From NCBI GenBank assembly GCA_030524805.1, contig JAUNFY010000018.1:1-47603 (forward strand): a stretch of DNA of 47,603 nt, given 5' to 3'. The notes under the pieces were generated by a model. That model made no database searches. It saw only the letters and a list, made by a program, of their open reading frames with translations, and was not told the DNA's origin. Made by a program: the position numbers and the translations under genes. Below are positions 32,202 to 41,624 of this stretch, one piece after another. Origin of the DNA: Bacteroidales bacterium. Lineage in GTDB: Bacteria; Bacteroidota; Bacteroidia; Bacteroidales; Muribaculaceae. The first letter of the stretch is position 1, and each line of letters begins with the position of its first letter.

Positions 32202-34547
32202 TTATGCTTTGCTTTTTGCACGCACTGTCTTCTTTTTCGGCGCGGCATCCTGCTGTGCCATAAGCCGCTCGATGTCTTCGTAGGTGAGCGCCGCGGGGTC
32301 GGTGCCTTTCGGTATCTTGTAGTTCACCTTCTTCTTTGCTCCGGCGCGGAGGCAGGTGAAGTAGGGGCCGAAGCGGCCGTTGAGCACCTCTATCTCGGGA
32401 TGTCCTTCGAAGCTCTTGATGTGTTTGTTGGCCTCCGTTTCCCGTTTTTTCTCTATCAGTTCGATCGCCTCCTGCTCGGTGATGGTCATGGGCGACATGT
32501 CTTTCGGTATCGACACGAAAATGGAGTTGTGGCGGATGTAGGGGCCGAAGCGGCCTACTGCGGCCGTGATGTCCTTGTCTTCAAAGGTGCCCACCTTTCT
32601 CGGGAGCTCGAAAAGCTTCAGCGCTTCCTCGAGCGTGATGGTCTGCACGCTCTGGTCGGGCTGCAGCGAAGCGAAGAGCGGTTTCTCTTCGTCGGATGCC
32701 TCGCCGATCTGCACCACAGGTCCGAACCGTCCGATCTTCACCGATACGGGGCGGCCGGTCTTCGGGTCGGTGCCCAGCGCGCGTTCTCCCACCTTGTGCT
32801 CCATCTTGAGCGAGTTCATCTTCTCGATCTCGGGGTGGAATCCGCTGTAGAAATCCTCCATCTCGTTTTGCCATGCGAGGTTGCCCTCGGCGATGTCGTC
32901 GAATTTCTCCTCAATCTTTGCGGTGAAGTTATAGTCGAGGATGTCGGGGAAATATTCAGTCAGGAAGTCGTTGACCACCATTCCGGTGTCGGTCGGGATA
33001 AGTTTTCCCTTTTCCGATCCGGAGAGCACGTTCTTGGTGTGGCTCTTTATCTTGCCTCCTTTCAGGGTGAGCATCCTCAGTTGTGTGGGGGTGCCTTCCT
33101 TCTCGCCCCGCTTCACGTATTCGCGGTGCTGGATGGTGGAGATGGTAGGCGCGTAGGTCGACGGACGTCCGATGCCGAGCTCCTCCATCTTCTTCACGAG
33201 CGAAGCCTCAGTGTAGCGTGCGGGAGCCTGGGTGAAGTCTTCGGTGGCGGTGATTTCCTTGGCGTCGAGCATGTCGCCGGCCTGCATGGCGGGGAGCGAA
33301 GTGTCTTTGTCGAGACCTGCCGACTGGTACACTTTCAGGAAGCCGGGGAATTTTATCACTTCCCCTTCGGCCTTGAACACACCCTTTTCGGTGTCTTCAG
33401 CATGGCTTCCGGCCGGCACGATGGCGATGTCGACGCTTGTCTTCTCAATCTCGGCGTCGGCCATCTGCGATGCCACGGCGCGTCGCCAGATGAGGTCGTA
33501 GAGTTTCTGCTCGCGTGCGTCGCCCTCGATGGTGCGGTTGCTGATATATGTGGGGCGGATTGCCTCGTGGGCTTCCTGCGCACCCTTCGAGTTGGTGTGG
33601 TAATGGCGCGTCTTCAGGTAATCCTCGCCCATGTCGCTGCGGATGGCCTGCGCGATGTCGTTGAGGGCCAGCTGCGAGAGGTTGGTGGAGTCGGTACGCA
33701 TGTAGGTGATGCGTCCGTCTTCATATAGTTTCTGGGCGATGACCATAGTCTGGTTGACCGAGAAACCCAGTCGGCGCGACGCCTCCTGCTGCAGGGTGGA
33801 GGTGGTGAAGGGGGGATATGGCATGCGCTTGGCGGGCCTCACGCTCACGTCGCTGATGCGGAATCCTGCACCGGCGCAAATCTTCAGCATCTCCTCGGCT
33901 TCCTCTTCCGTCTTGAGGCGGCGGGTGAGGTCGGCCTTCACGGTGCTTCCGGAGGCTTCAAACTGACCTTGGATCCTGAAATATGATTCGGGGGTGAAGG
34001 CGTCGATCTCCTTTTCCCTCTCGCATATCAGGCGCACGGCGACGCTCTGCACGCGTCCGGCCGAAAGCGACGGCTTGATTTTCTTCCAGAGCACGGGGCT
34101 GAGCTCGAAACCGACTATGCGGTCGAGCACGCGGCGTGCCTGCTGGGCGTTGACGCGGTCGATGTCGATGCTGCGCGGATTCTCGATGGCGTTGAGTATT
34201 GCCGGTTTTGTGATTTCATGAAACACAATTCGCCGCGTGGTCTCCGGTTTGAGCCCGAGCACTTCGTAGAGATGCCAGGCGATGGCCTCACCCTCGCGGT
34301 CCTCATCAGATGCGAGCCATACCATGTCGGCCTTCTTGGCAGCCTCTTTCAGGCGGCGCACGAGGTCTTTCTTATCGGCGGGAATCTCATATTCCGGTGC
34401 GAAATTATTGTCAAAATCAATGGCGATTCCTTTCTTTTTCAGGTCGCGTATATGTCCGTAGGATGAGAGGACTGTATACCCCTTCCCGAGGAATTTTTCG
34501 ATGGTCTTGGCTTTGGCTGGAGACTCGACAATTACAAGATTATTCAT
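32202..34547 (-). CDS. topA: DNA topoisomerase I
   Basis: This type IA topoisomerase of 781 residues relaxes negative supercoils. The N-terminal Toprim domain has NNLVIVESPAKAKTIEKFLG and SDEDREGEAIAWH. The catalytic tyrosine is in GRITYMRTDSTNLS. At the C-terminus three GRFGP repeats (VKIGRFGPVVQIG, AVGRFGPYIRHN, LNGRFGPYFTC) replace the Cys4 zinc ribbons of the E. coli enzyme, as in other Bacteroidetes. The tail is basic (KKKTVRAKSKA). A -7 box (TAATTTTG, 34627 to 34620) lies about 75 bp upstream. prfB follows in the same direction. Confidence 0.96.
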   Translation of the reverse strand: MNNLVIVESPAKAKTIEKFLGKGYTVLSSYGHIRDLKKKGIAIDFDNNFAPEYEIPADKKDLVRRLKEAAKKADMVWLASDEDREGEAIAWHLYEVLGLKPETTRRIVFHEITKPAILNAIENPRSIDIDRVNAQQARRVLDRIVGFELSPVLWKKIKPSLSAGRVQSVAVRLICEREKEIDAFTPESYFRIQGQFEASGSTVKADLTRRLKTEEEAEEMLKICAGAGFRISDVSVRPAKRMPYPPFTTSTLQQEASRRLGFSVNQTMVIAQKLYEDGRITYMRTDSTNLSQLALNDIAQAIRSDMGEDYLKTRHYHTNSKGAQEAHEAIRPTYISNRTIEGDAREQKLYDLIWRRAVASQMADAEIEKTSVDIAIVPAGSHAEDTEKGVFKAEGEVIKFPGFLKVYQSAGLDKDTSLPAMQAGDMLDAKEITATEDFTQAPARYTEASLVKKMEELGIGRPSTYAPTISTIQHREYVKRGEKEGTPTQLRMLTLKGGKIKSHTKNVLSGSEKGKLIPTDTGMVVNDFLTEYFPDILDYNFTAKIEEKFDDIAEGNLAWQNEMEDFYSGFHPEIEKMNSLKMEHKVGERALGTDPKTGRPVSVKIGRFGPVVQIGEASDEEKPLFASLQPDQSVQTITLEEALKLFELPRKVGTFEDKDITAAVGRFGPYIRHNSIFVSIPKDMSPMTITEQEAIELIEKKRETEANKHIKSFEGHPEIEVLNGRFGPYFTCLRAGAKKKVNYKIPKGTDPAALTYEDIERLMAQQDAAPKKKTVRAKSKA

Positions 34548-34619
34548 AAAGTGTTAAAAATCAATCTATGAAAACCGGCGCCAGGTGGTTATGACCGTGA
34601 CAGCCGTCATATCGTGGCG

Positions 34620-34627
34620 CAAAATTA
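34620..34627 (-). promoter_or_regulatory. -7 box upstream of topA
   Basis: TAATTTTG on the minus strand, about 75 bp before the topA start. The TTTG partner is at a non-standard spacing (14 nt), so only the -7 half is convincing. Confidence 0.45.
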
Positions 34628-34709
34628 ATACTTTTATTTTACAAACACAATATTAAGGTGTAATGTTTTCATATTTTTTCCGCTGTCGCGTTTTTGGCCA
34701 TCGGGCGTC

Positions 34710-35678
34710 TCAATAGCGGTAGCCGCCTTCGGCAATGAGCCGTTTGTCGTCTTCCACTTTCGAGCCAATGGTGGTGAGCATGTCGCCCATGATGCTGCCG
34801 TTCATGCCTATGCGGAGCGCCCGCAGCTGAGTCTCCCTCGAGAGCTTCGCGCGGCCTCCGGCAAAGCGCAGTGTGGCGCCGGGGTGGATCATCCGGAAGA
34901 AGGCGAGGGTGAGCAATACTTCCTCTTCGTCGAGAGGTTCCTGATTTTCCAGAGGTGTGCCGGGAATGGGGCAGAGGATGTTGATTGGTATCGACGCCGG
35001 CTCCACGCGCAGCAGTTCAAGCGCGAGCTCTATGCGCTGGCGGCGCGTCTCGCCCATGCCGATGATTCCGCCCGAGCATACGTCCATGCCCACTTCCTTG
35101 GCGGCACGGATGGTGCATATCTTGTCTTCCACGGTGTGAGTGGTGCAGAGGGTGCTGAAGTAGGAGGGTGCCGCTTCGAGGTTGCAGTGGTAGCGGCTCA
35201 CTCCGGCTTCATGCAGTTTGCTGAGCTCCTCCTTGTCGAGCAGTCCCATCGAGGCGCACAGCCCCAGCCCCCCTTCGCGCTTCAGGTCGCGGTAGTAGGA
35301 GCATACGGTTTCGAGGTCCTTGCCGGTCATTTTCCGGCCGCTCGTCACGAGCGAGAATCTCTTGATGCCGGCCTTGCGGTTGGCCTCCGCCATCTTCAGG
35401 CATTCCTCGCGGCTCACGAGCGGATATGTGTCGATGTTCGTTTTGAAATGTGCCGACTGGGCACACCATTTGCAGTTTTCCGGACATTTTCCCGAGCGGG
35501 CGTTGATGATGGAGCAGGAGTCGAAATCGCGCGGGCAGAAGGCCCGTGAGATTTCTTCGGCGGCATCGAGCAGCGCCCCGTATTGGTCGCGTTCTATCCC
35601 GCAGAGTGAGAGCGCTTCGTCGGCCGTAAGCCTGCCGCCCTCCAATATCTTGTTTTTCAATTCTTCTATTCTGACCAT
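34710..35678 (-). CDS. bioB: Biotin synthase
   Basis: This radical SAM enzyme of 322 residues inserts sulfur into dethiobiotin to make biotin. The SAM-cluster motif CPENCKWC (Cys65, Cys69, Cys72) follows CSIINARSGK. Other landmarks are YHCNLEAAPSYFSTLCTTHT, VCSGGIIGMGETRRQRIELA, NILCPIPGTPLE and RFAGGRAKLSRE. The remaining biotin genes are not in the window. Upstream is a pair of direct repeats over the predicted transcription start, a possible biotin-responsive operator. Confidence 0.96.
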   Translation of the reverse strand: MVRIEELKNKILEGGRLTADEALSLCGIERDQYGALLDAAEEISRAFCPRDFDSCSIINARSGKCPENCKWCAQSAHFKTNIDTYPLVSREECLKMAEANRKAGIKRFSLVTSGRKMTGKDLETVCSYYRDLKREGGLGLCASMGLLDKEELSKLHEAGVSRYHCNLEAAPSYFSTLCTTHTVEDKICTIRAAKEVGMDVCSGGIIGMGETRRQRIELALELLRVEPASIPINILCPIPGTPLENQEPLDEEEVLLTLAFFRMIHPGATLRFAGGRAKLSRETQLRALRIGMNGSIMGDMLTTIGSKVEDDKRLIAEGGYRY

Positions 35679-35689
35679 AGTCGTGGTTG

Positions 35690-35730
35690 GTTAAAATACC
35701 GGTATAGTTAAAATACCGGCTGCAAAATTA
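35690..35730 (-). promoter_or_regulatory. bioB promoter region with paired direct repeats (candidate operator)
   Basis: GTTAAAATACCGG occurs at 35690-35702 and 35707-35719, 17 bp apart. A -7 box (TAATTTTG, 35730 to 35723) places the transcription start inside the upstream copy. Repeats spaced by about 1.6 helix turns over the start of a biotin gene suggest a repressor site; the regulator is unknown. Confidence 0.55.
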
Positions 35731-35796
35731 CTCAAAAAATTCCAATTCCCCATCTCCCTCCCCGAAAATCCTGCACCGACCTTGGGGATGGATAAG

Positions 35797-35837
35797 AAAA
35801 AGCCTCCGCCCCCTTTTTTCAGGAAGGGGCATGAGGC
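35797..35837 (-). terminator. Terminator-like hairpin upstream of bioB, with no gene in front of it
   Basis: On the minus strand GCCTCATGCCCC (35837 to 35826) pairs with GGGGGCGGAGGC (35813 to 35802), then five T's. No minus-strand gene lies between here and the divergent start at 36040. It is the main feature of a 361-bp gap (35679-36039), which otherwise holds the bioB operator and no convincing plus-strand promoter. Confidence 0.6.
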
Positions 35838-36039
35838 GCGGGAGTTTTAATTCGGGCTTCCGCCCTCACACGGCTTCCCCTGATTTTTTATCGACTTTAA
35901 GTGAAGAGAGAGCCGGCTGAATGGCAAAAAAAGCCTTTCAATCGTTATATAAGTATATGCCTGAGTGGTTGAGGATGCGATTTCAGTAGATTTTTCGCGC
36001 TTCTTCCCGGGCTGAATGCCTTATTAAAACGAATGGAAA

Positions 36040-37893
36040 ATGGCAAATAAACTTGTAGAAATGATTCGCCGTCAGGCGGATAAATATGTCGACCGCGAAG
36101 CTTTCCGCTATTGCCGCCGCAAGGCTGGCGAGTGGCTCCCCACAAGCTGGGAGGAATTCCGCGCTCAGATTGATGTGGCTGCCCGTGCCCTGGCCCGCCT
36201 GGGCGTGAAGGAGAAAGACAGCATCGCGATCTGCTCCAACAACAATCCCTGCATCCTCATCACGGAATTCGCCGGATTCCGCAACCGCCTCGCCTGCATC
36301 CCGCTCTATTCGAGCAGCAGCCAGGGTCAGTATGATTTCATCGTCGAAAACGGTCAGGCGAGGGTGCTCTTCGTAGGCGACTCCAACCAGTATCCGCTTG
36401 CCTACAATTATTGGAAAAAACATCCGGAGCAGATTGAGAAGATAGTGATCTTCAAGAGCGACGGCTTCACTCCGAACGCCGACGACAAGGCGACAATCTC
36501 CTGGGACGAATTCATGCAGACCGGCCTCGAGGCAGGCGACGAGGTGATCGACCTCGTGGACCAGCGCACGGCGCGCGGCCTGCCTGACGACATCGCGACC
36601 CTCATCTACACCTCCGGCACCACCGGCGAGCCCAAAGGAGTCTGCATCAGCCATGCCAACTATGATGCCGCCATGGAGGCGCACCTCAAGTTCCTCACCA
36701 ATGTCAACGACAAGCAGCTCTCGATGTCGTTCCTGCCGATGAGCCACATCTTCGAAAAGGCATGGTGCTATTTCTGCCTGACAAAAGGTATACGCATCGC
36801 GGTCAACGAAGATCCGCGTATCATCCAGGACACGATAAAGGAAGTGCGCCCCAACCTCATGACGTGTGTGCCGCGTTTCTGGGAGAAGGTATATGCCGGA
36901 GTGAAGGAAAAAATCTCCGGCATGAGCAAACTGCAGCAGATGATGGTGGGCCGCGCCATAAGGGTGGGCTATCGCCGCAATCTCGGTTTCAAACGAGAAG
37001 GAAAACCGGTGCCCGCTTTGCTCGAGAAGGAATACCGCTTCTGGGACAAGAAAGTTTTCTCACTCGTGAAGAAGACCATCGGCATCCCCGACCCGGTGAT
37101 GTTCCCCACGGCAGGAGCCGCCCTCAGCCCGCGCATCACGGAATTCATGCAGTCGATCGGCATCAACGTCATAATCGGATATGGACTGAGCGAGACCACT
37201 GCCACCGTGTCGGCATTCCCCTTCGTAGACTATGAGATAGGCACCGTAGGCAAACCGCTGCCGATGGTGAAGGTGAAAATCGACACCAACGGCGAGATCC
37301 TCGTGAAAGGACCCACCGTGACGGCCGGCTATTACAATAATCCCGACGCCAACGCCGAGGCCTTCACCAAAGACGGATGGTTCCGCACGGGCGACGCCGG
37401 ATATTTCACCGAAGGCGGCTCGCTTGTGCTCACCGAGCGCGTGAAGGATCTTTTCAAGACCTCCAACGGCAAATACATTGCGCCGCAGCTCCTCGAGAGC
37501 CGTCTGGCCGAAAACAAATTCATCGACGAGATCGCAGTGATCGGCGACAAACGCAAATACGTCACCGCCCTTATCGTGCCCAACCTCGAGCAACTGAAAG
37601 CCTGGGGCGTGCTCAACAATGTTGATTCGTCCGACCTCAAGGCCTTCCTTGCCGACGAGCGGGTGCTGGGGATGCTGATGTCGGAGATAGATGAGCTTCA
37701 GAAAGATCTGGCCAAGTATGAACAGATAAAGAAGATAACGCTTCTGCCCAACCATTTCTCGCTCGCGCATGGCGAGGTGACCAACACCATGAAGGTGCGC
37801 CGCTCGGTAGTGGCGAAACATTATGCCAAGGAAATCGAGGCGATGTATGACGGCACTCCCGTCGACGCGCCCCTAATACCCGAGGAGAAATGA
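36040..37893 (+). CDS. Long-chain fatty acid-CoA ligase (AMP-binding, ANL superfamily)
   Basis: This acyl-CoA synthetase of 617 residues activates a fatty acid through an acyl-adenylate and transfers it to CoA. The P-loop is YTSGTTGEPKG (190-200). Other motifs are SFLPMSHIFEK, CVPRFWEKVYAGVKEKI, GYGLSETTATVS, and WFRTGDAGYF with the linker/hinge in RVKDLFKTSNGKYIAPQ. The large insertion after residue 280 is typical of FadD15-like long-chain enzymes. Its stop overlaps the start of the next gene by 4 bp (ATGA), so it is coupled to the CBS-nucleotidyltransferase. Confidence 0.92.
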   Translation: MANKLVEMIRRQADKYVDREAFRYCRRKAGEWLPTSWEEFRAQIDVAARALARLGVKEKDSIAICSNNNPCILITEFAGFRNRLACIPLYSSSSQGQYDFIVENGQARVLFVGDSNQYPLAYNYWKKHPEQIEKIVIFKSDGFTPNADDKATISWDEFMQTGLEAGDEVIDLVDQRTARGLPDDIATLIYTSGTTGEPKGVCISHANYDAAMEAHLKFLTNVNDKQLSMSFLPMSHIFEKAWCYFCLTKGIRIAVNEDPRIIQDTIKEVRPNLMTCVPRFWEKVYAGVKEKISGMSKLQQMMVGRAIRVGYRRNLGFKREGKPVPALLEKEYRFWDKKVFSLVKKTIGIPDPVMFPTAGAALSPRITEFMQSIGINVIIGYGLSETTATVSAFPFVDYEIGTVGKPLPMVKVKIDTNGEILVKGPTVTAGYYNNPDANAEAFTKDGWFRTGDAGYFTEGGSLVLTERVKDLFKTSNGKYIAPQLLESRLAENKFIDEIAVIGDKRKYVTALIVPNLEQLKAWGVLNNVDSSDLKAFLADERVLGMLMSEIDELQKDLAKYEQIKKITLLPNHFSLAHGEVTNTMKVRRSVVAKHYAKEIEAMYDGTPVDAPLIPEEK

Positions 37894-38948
37894 ACGAAAT
37901 GCTCGCAAAGCATACGGTGAGCGACAGCTTCACCATCCGCGAGACTCTCGTGGCGCTCAACGGCCTCAGTGGCGACGCCATGACCCTCTTTGCGGTGGAT
38001 GAGGCAGGACGCCTTACAGGAAGTGTCACCGACGGCGATATACGGCGTGCCCTGATTGCCGGGCATTCCACCGACGACCTCACGCGCGACATCGCTTTCC
38101 GCCGATACACGTCGCTCGCTGCCGACGCCTCGCCCCGCGAGCGCTATGCCACGGTGGCCGAGGCCCGCCGCAGGAAAATCAACCTGCTCCCGGTGCTGTC
38201 GGCCGACGGCGTGCTCACCGACATTGTCGACCTCCGCAAGATAAAGGCTGCCATTCCGGTAGATGCAGTGCTCATGGCAGGGGGCCGCGGCGAACGCTTG
38301 CGCCCGCTCACGCTCCAGACTCCGAAACCTCTGCTTGAAGTGGGGGGCAAACCGATCATCGACTATAATGTGGAGTCGCTGCTCAGGCATGGAGTGCGCC
38401 GGGTTTATGTCACGGTCAACTATCTCAAGGAGCAGATAATCCGTCATTTCGACGACCCGAAATGGGAAGGACGGGTGGTCTGCATAGAGGAGCCGCGCCG
38501 TCTCGGCACCATGGGGAGCGTGGCGCTCATCGACGACCTCGCGAGCGAGCAGGTGATAGTGATGAACTCCGACCTGCTCACCAACATCGACTTCGAACGC
38601 CTCTGGCGCCACCATGTGGATGCTGAGGCCGCGCTCACCATAGCCACAGTGCCCTATACGGTGTCGGTGCCTTTCGCTATCCTCCGCACCGACGGCGACC
38701 GGGTGACGGGCCTGGAAGAAAAGCCCACTTTCAATCATTTTGCCAACGCAGGCGTTTATATATCGGAGCGACGTGCTCTCGAGGGCATTGCAAAGGGAGA
38801 ATATCTTGATGCTCCCGACTTCGTGGAGTCGCTGATCGCCGGCGGGCAAAAAGTGTCGCATTTCGCTATCGAAGGCACATGGATCGACATCGGCAGCCCC
38901 GACGACTTCCGCTACGCCAACGAAATAATGCGCACCATCGAGTTCTGA
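37890..38948 (+). CDS. CBS-domain sugar nucleotidyltransferase
   Basis: This two-part protein has 352 residues. Residues 1-120 form a pair of CBS domains (TLFAVDEAGRLTGSVTDGDIRRAL ... LLPVLSADGVLTDIVD), which usually bind an adenine nucleotide and tune activity. Residues 124-352 are an RmlA/GlmU-type transferase: VLMAGGRGERLRPLT with TPKPLLEVGGKPI, the metal-binding NSDLLT, and a WIDIGSPDDF ending. The same build occurs in enzymes making NDP-sugars for surface glycans or nonulosonic acids (PtmE-like), so it may feed a surface polymer. Sugar and nucleotide are not readable. It overlaps the acyl-CoA ligase by 4 bp. Confidence 0.86.
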   Translation: MNEMLAKHTVSDSFTIRETLVALNGLSGDAMTLFAVDEAGRLTGSVTDGDIRRALIAGHSTDDLTRDIAFRRYTSLAADASPRERYATVAEARRRKINLLPVLSADGVLTDIVDLRKIKAAIPVDAVLMAGGRGERLRPLTLQTPKPLLEVGGKPIIDYNVESLLRHGVRRVYVTVNYLKEQIIRHFDDPKWEGRVVCIEEPRRLGTMGSVALIDDLASEQVIVMNSDLLTNIDFERLWRHHVDAEAALTIATVPYTVSVPFAILRTDGDRVTGLEEKPTFNHFANAGVYISERRALEGIAKGEYLDAPDFVESLIAGGQKVSHFAIEGTWIDIGSPDDFRYANEIMRTIEF

Positions 38949-38990
38949 CTCGTCCTCCTCTTTTTCTAACCCCAAAAATTGAATCAATCC

Positions 38991-40208
38991 ATGGCCGAAT
39001 CAAATTTCATAGACTACGTCAAGATTCTTTGCCGCTCGGGCAAAGGAGGTGCCGGAAGCCGGCACTATCATCGTGCCAAATATATCCCTAAGGGAGGCCC
39101 CGACGGCGGCGACGGCGGTCGCGGCGGCCATATAATCCTGCGTGGCAACCGACATAAGTGGACCCTCCTCGACCTGCGCTACCAGCGGCATATCTTCGCT
39201 ACCGACGGACAGAGCGGCGGCGAGAACCGCAGCACCGGCAAGGACGGCGAAGACCGCATCATTGAAGTGCCGGTAGGCACCACCGTGTTTGATGCGCAGA
39301 CGGGAGAATACCTGTGCGAAATCACCCGCGACGGCGAGGAAATCAAGCTGCTGAGGGGCGGCAAGGGTGGCCGTGGCAACGTGCACTTCGCCACATCCAC
39401 CAACCGCGCTCCCCGTTATGCCCAGCCCGGACAGCCTGCCATCGAGAAGGAAGTGGTGCTTGAGTTGAAACTGCTCGGCGACGTGGGTCTTGTCGGTTTC
39501 CCGAATGCCGGAAAGTCGACACTTCTCTCCGCCATCTCGGCCGCAAAGCCGAAGATAGCCGACTATCCCTTCACCACCATGGAGCCGAGCCTCGGCATCG
39601 TCAGCTATCGCGACGGACAGAGCTTCGTCATGGCCGACATCCCGGGTATCATAGAGGGTGCCAGCGAAGGTAAGGGCCTCGGACTCCGTTTCCTGCGCCA
39701 CATCGAGCGCAACGCCGTGCTCCTCTTCATGATTCCGGCTGACTCGCAGGATATCAGGAAAGACTACGAGATTCTGCTCAACGAGCTCAAGCAGTTCAAT
39801 CCCGAGCTGGCGGATAAAAGCCGTGTGCTCGCCATCTCGAAGAGCGACATGCTCGACGACGAGTTGCGCGAGGCTCTTCAGGCTGAACTGCCCGAAGGGG
39901 TGCCCTCGGTGTTCATCTCCGCTGTCACCGGTCAGGGCCTCACCGAGCTGAAGGACCTCTTGTGGAGAGAGATCAATTCTGAAGAGAATCTTGCCGTCTC
40001 CACCATCACCCACCGCAATCTCGACCGCCATCACAGGGTGGAGGAAGAAGATGAATTCATCTTCCAGCAAGACGACGATGAGGATGAAGACTGGATGCCG
40101 GAGACCGATGAGGAATGGGCCGACGAATTCTGGGACGAGGAGCAGTCGCTCTCGGAAGGCGACGGCAAGAATGCCTGGCGAGGCGCGAAGAAAGGTACCG
40201 GAAAATGA
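38991..40208 (+). CDS. obg: GTPase Obg/CgtA
   Basis: This ribosome-associated GTPase of 405 residues takes part in 50S assembly and stringent control. The glycine-rich Obg fold is at 1-160 ([40 protein letters not shown]). The G domain has G1 GFPNAGKST (169-177), G3 DIPGIIEGA and G4 SKSD. The C-terminus is a long acidic tail ([17 protein letters not shown]), normal for Bacteroidetes Obg. I chose the ATG at 38991; a TTG 12 bases upstream adds only four unconserved residues. It overlaps the following acyltransferase gene by 4 bp. Confidence 0.95.
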   Translation: MAESNFIDYVKILCRSGKGGAGSRHYHRAKYIPKGGPDGGDGGRGGHIILRGNRHKWTLLDLRYQRHIFATDGQSGGENRSTGKDGEDRIIEVPVGTTVFDAQTGEYLCEITRDGEEIKLLRGGKGGRGNVHFATSTNRAPRYAQPGQPAIEKEVVLELKLLGDVGLVGFPNAGKSTLLSAISAAKPKIADYPFTTMEPSLGIVSYRDGQSFVMADIPGIIEGASEGKGLGLRFLRHIERNAVLLFMIPADSQDIRKDYEILLNELKQFNPELADKSRVLAISKSDMLDDELREALQAELPEGVPSVFISAVTGQGLTELKDLLWREINSEENLAVSTITHRNLDRHHRVEEEDEFIFQQDDDEDEDWMPETDEEWADEFWDEEQSLSEGDGKNAWRGAKKGTGK

Positions 40209-41056
40209 GTTCACAGACGCTTCTGCAACTCGACATCGAAAGCATCCTGAAAGGCCGCATCCCAAGGTCGAAAGAGCGTTTTGTGCCCAATTTCCTCTAC
40301 AAGGGCCTCGCCGCCATGATACATCAGGACGAACTCAACGAGATGCTGCGCCGGGGTTTCCCTTCGGAGGGCAGCGAGTTCGCCCACAAGCTGCTGCAGC
40401 ATCTCGGCATCGAGGTGGAGGTGGAGGGAAAGGAGAATCTTCCCCCGGCCGGCCACCGCACGGTCTTTGCCTGCAACCATCCCCTCGGCGGCCTCGACGG
40501 AATAGCGCTCATCGACGTTCTGGGCAGCCATTACCGCGATGAGAACATCCGGTTTATGGTCAACGACCTGCTGATGAACGTGGCGCCGTTGAGCCCGGTG
40601 TTCATTCCTATCAACAAATACGGCAGCCAGGCCCGTGAGTCGGTGGATATCATCAACCGTGAGTATGCCTCCGACCGCAATATGGTGGTGTTTCCGGCCG
40701 GCCTCGTGTCGCGCCTTCAGGATAATGGCTGCGTCGAAGACCTCACGTGGCAGAAAGCGTTTGTGGTGAAAGCGTTTGAATACGACCGCGACATCGTCCC
40801 GGTAAGGTTTGTCGCGCTCAACCGCAAGCGTTTCTATCGTTTCGCGCGTTGGCGCAAGAAATTGGGTATCAAGGTCAATCTGGAGCAGGCCACGCTTCCG
40901 GCCGAACTGTGCGCCGCCCGCGGCCGGAAGTTCAAGGTCATCATAGGGCGCCCCGTGAAAATCCGCGACCTCAGGGCCCGCAAACTACCCCACGTGAGGG
41001 CTGCCGCCTACATCCGCGACCTCGTATATTCACTCCGACGCCCCGAAAAAATCTGA
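40205..41056 (+). CDS. PlsC-like glycerol/lyso-lipid acyltransferase
   Basis: This protein of 283 residues belongs to the 1-acylglycerol-phosphate acyltransferase superfamily. The acyltransferase block I reads [12 protein letters not shown], with five residues between His and Asp rather than the usual four (HX4D). Later blocks are FIPINKYG and [10 protein letters not shown] (block III-like, with an Ala-Gly-Leu where E-G-T-R is common). In Bacteroides this 'hemolysin-like' subgroup has been linked to glycine or ornithine lipid synthesis, so the substrate may be an acyl-amino acid rather than lysophosphatidate. The start overlaps obg by 4 bp (ATGA). Confidence 0.8.
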   Translation: MSSQTLLQLDIESILKGRIPRSKERFVPNFLYKGLAAMIHQDELNEMLRRGFPSEGSEFAHKLLQHLGIEVEVEGKENLPPAGHRTVFACNHPLGGLDGIALIDVLGSHYRDENIRFMVNDLLMNVAPLSPVFIPINKYGSQARESVDIINREYASDRNMVVFPAGLVSRLQDNGCVEDLTWQKAFVVKAFEYDRDIVPVRFVALNRKRFYRFARWRKKLGIKVNLEQATLPAELCAARGRKFKVIIGRPVKIRDLRARKLPHVRAAAYIRDLVYSLRRPEKI

Positions 41057-41086
41057 ATAGTAGTTGTCTTATTGGATTTTTATTGT

Positions 41087-41094
41087 TAAATTTG
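41087..41094 (+). promoter_or_regulatory. -7 box upstream of sufE
   Basis: TAAATTTG at 41087-41094 matches TAnnTTTG; 19 nt upstream is TTGT rather than TTTG. A second, less well spaced TTTTGCAATAT lies at about 41155. The sufE ATG is at 41180. Confidence 0.45.
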
Positions 41095-41179
41095 CATCGC
41101 TAAGGTTTGCGACGCGCCTTTCGGCCGGCTTTTGTGGTGAGTGTCGGCGCGTAAATTTTGCAATATTAAGTATAAGATT

Positions 41180-41605
41180 ATGACTATCAACGAAGTTCAA
41201 GACGAGATAATAGAAGAGATGGAAGGCATGGACGACTGGCTCGACCGGTATGCCTACATCATCGACCTGGGAAATACGTTGCCGCCTATTCCCGACGACC
41301 TGAAGACTCCTGCCAACCTCATAGAAGGTTGCCAGAGCCGCGTATGGATTGATGCGCGCGACATGCCCGACGGCAAGATCCATTTCGAGGCTGATTCCGA
41401 TGCCCTGATAGTGAAAGGTATCGTGGCGCTCCTCATCCGGGTGCTCTCCGACCGCACTCCCGATGAGATTTTGGGAGCCGACCTCTATTTCATCGACCGC
41501 ATCGGCCTCAGCGAGCACCTCTCGCCGACGCGTAGCAACGGCCTCGTGGCGATGGTGCGCCAGATACGCAACTATGCCACAGCCTTCAAGCTGATCGGCG
41601 GCTGA
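41180..41605 (+). CDS. sufE: SufE-family sulfur acceptor protein
   Basis: This protein of 141 residues accepts persulfide sulfur from the cysteine desulfurase SufS for iron-sulfur cluster assembly. The acceptor is Cys51 in NLIEGCQSRVW. Also visible are DWLDRYAYIIDLG at the N-terminus and a C-terminal LSPTRSNGLVAMVRQIRNYA. I chose the ATG at 41180 because homology begins with TINEVQDEI; a GTG 39 bases upstream precedes no conserved sequence. The sufBCDS genes are not nearby. It is followed by a short repeat cluster and a peptide transporter gene. Confidence 0.93.
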   Translation: MTINEVQDEIIEEMEGMDDWLDRYAYIIDLGNTLPPIPDDLKTPANLIEGCQSRVWIDARDMPDGKIHFEADSDALIVKGIVALLIRVLSDRTPDEILGADLYFIDRIGLSEHLSPTRSNGLVAMVRQIRNYATAFKLIGG

Positions 41606-41624
41606 GGCGGCCCGGATTATCCTT

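Noticed and set aside
35838-35900. Possible riboswitch (cobalamin-like GGGGAAGCC...) on the minus strand between bioB and 36040
   Set aside because: Only a few bases resemble the conserved boxes, and the downstream gene (bioB) is not a fitting target.
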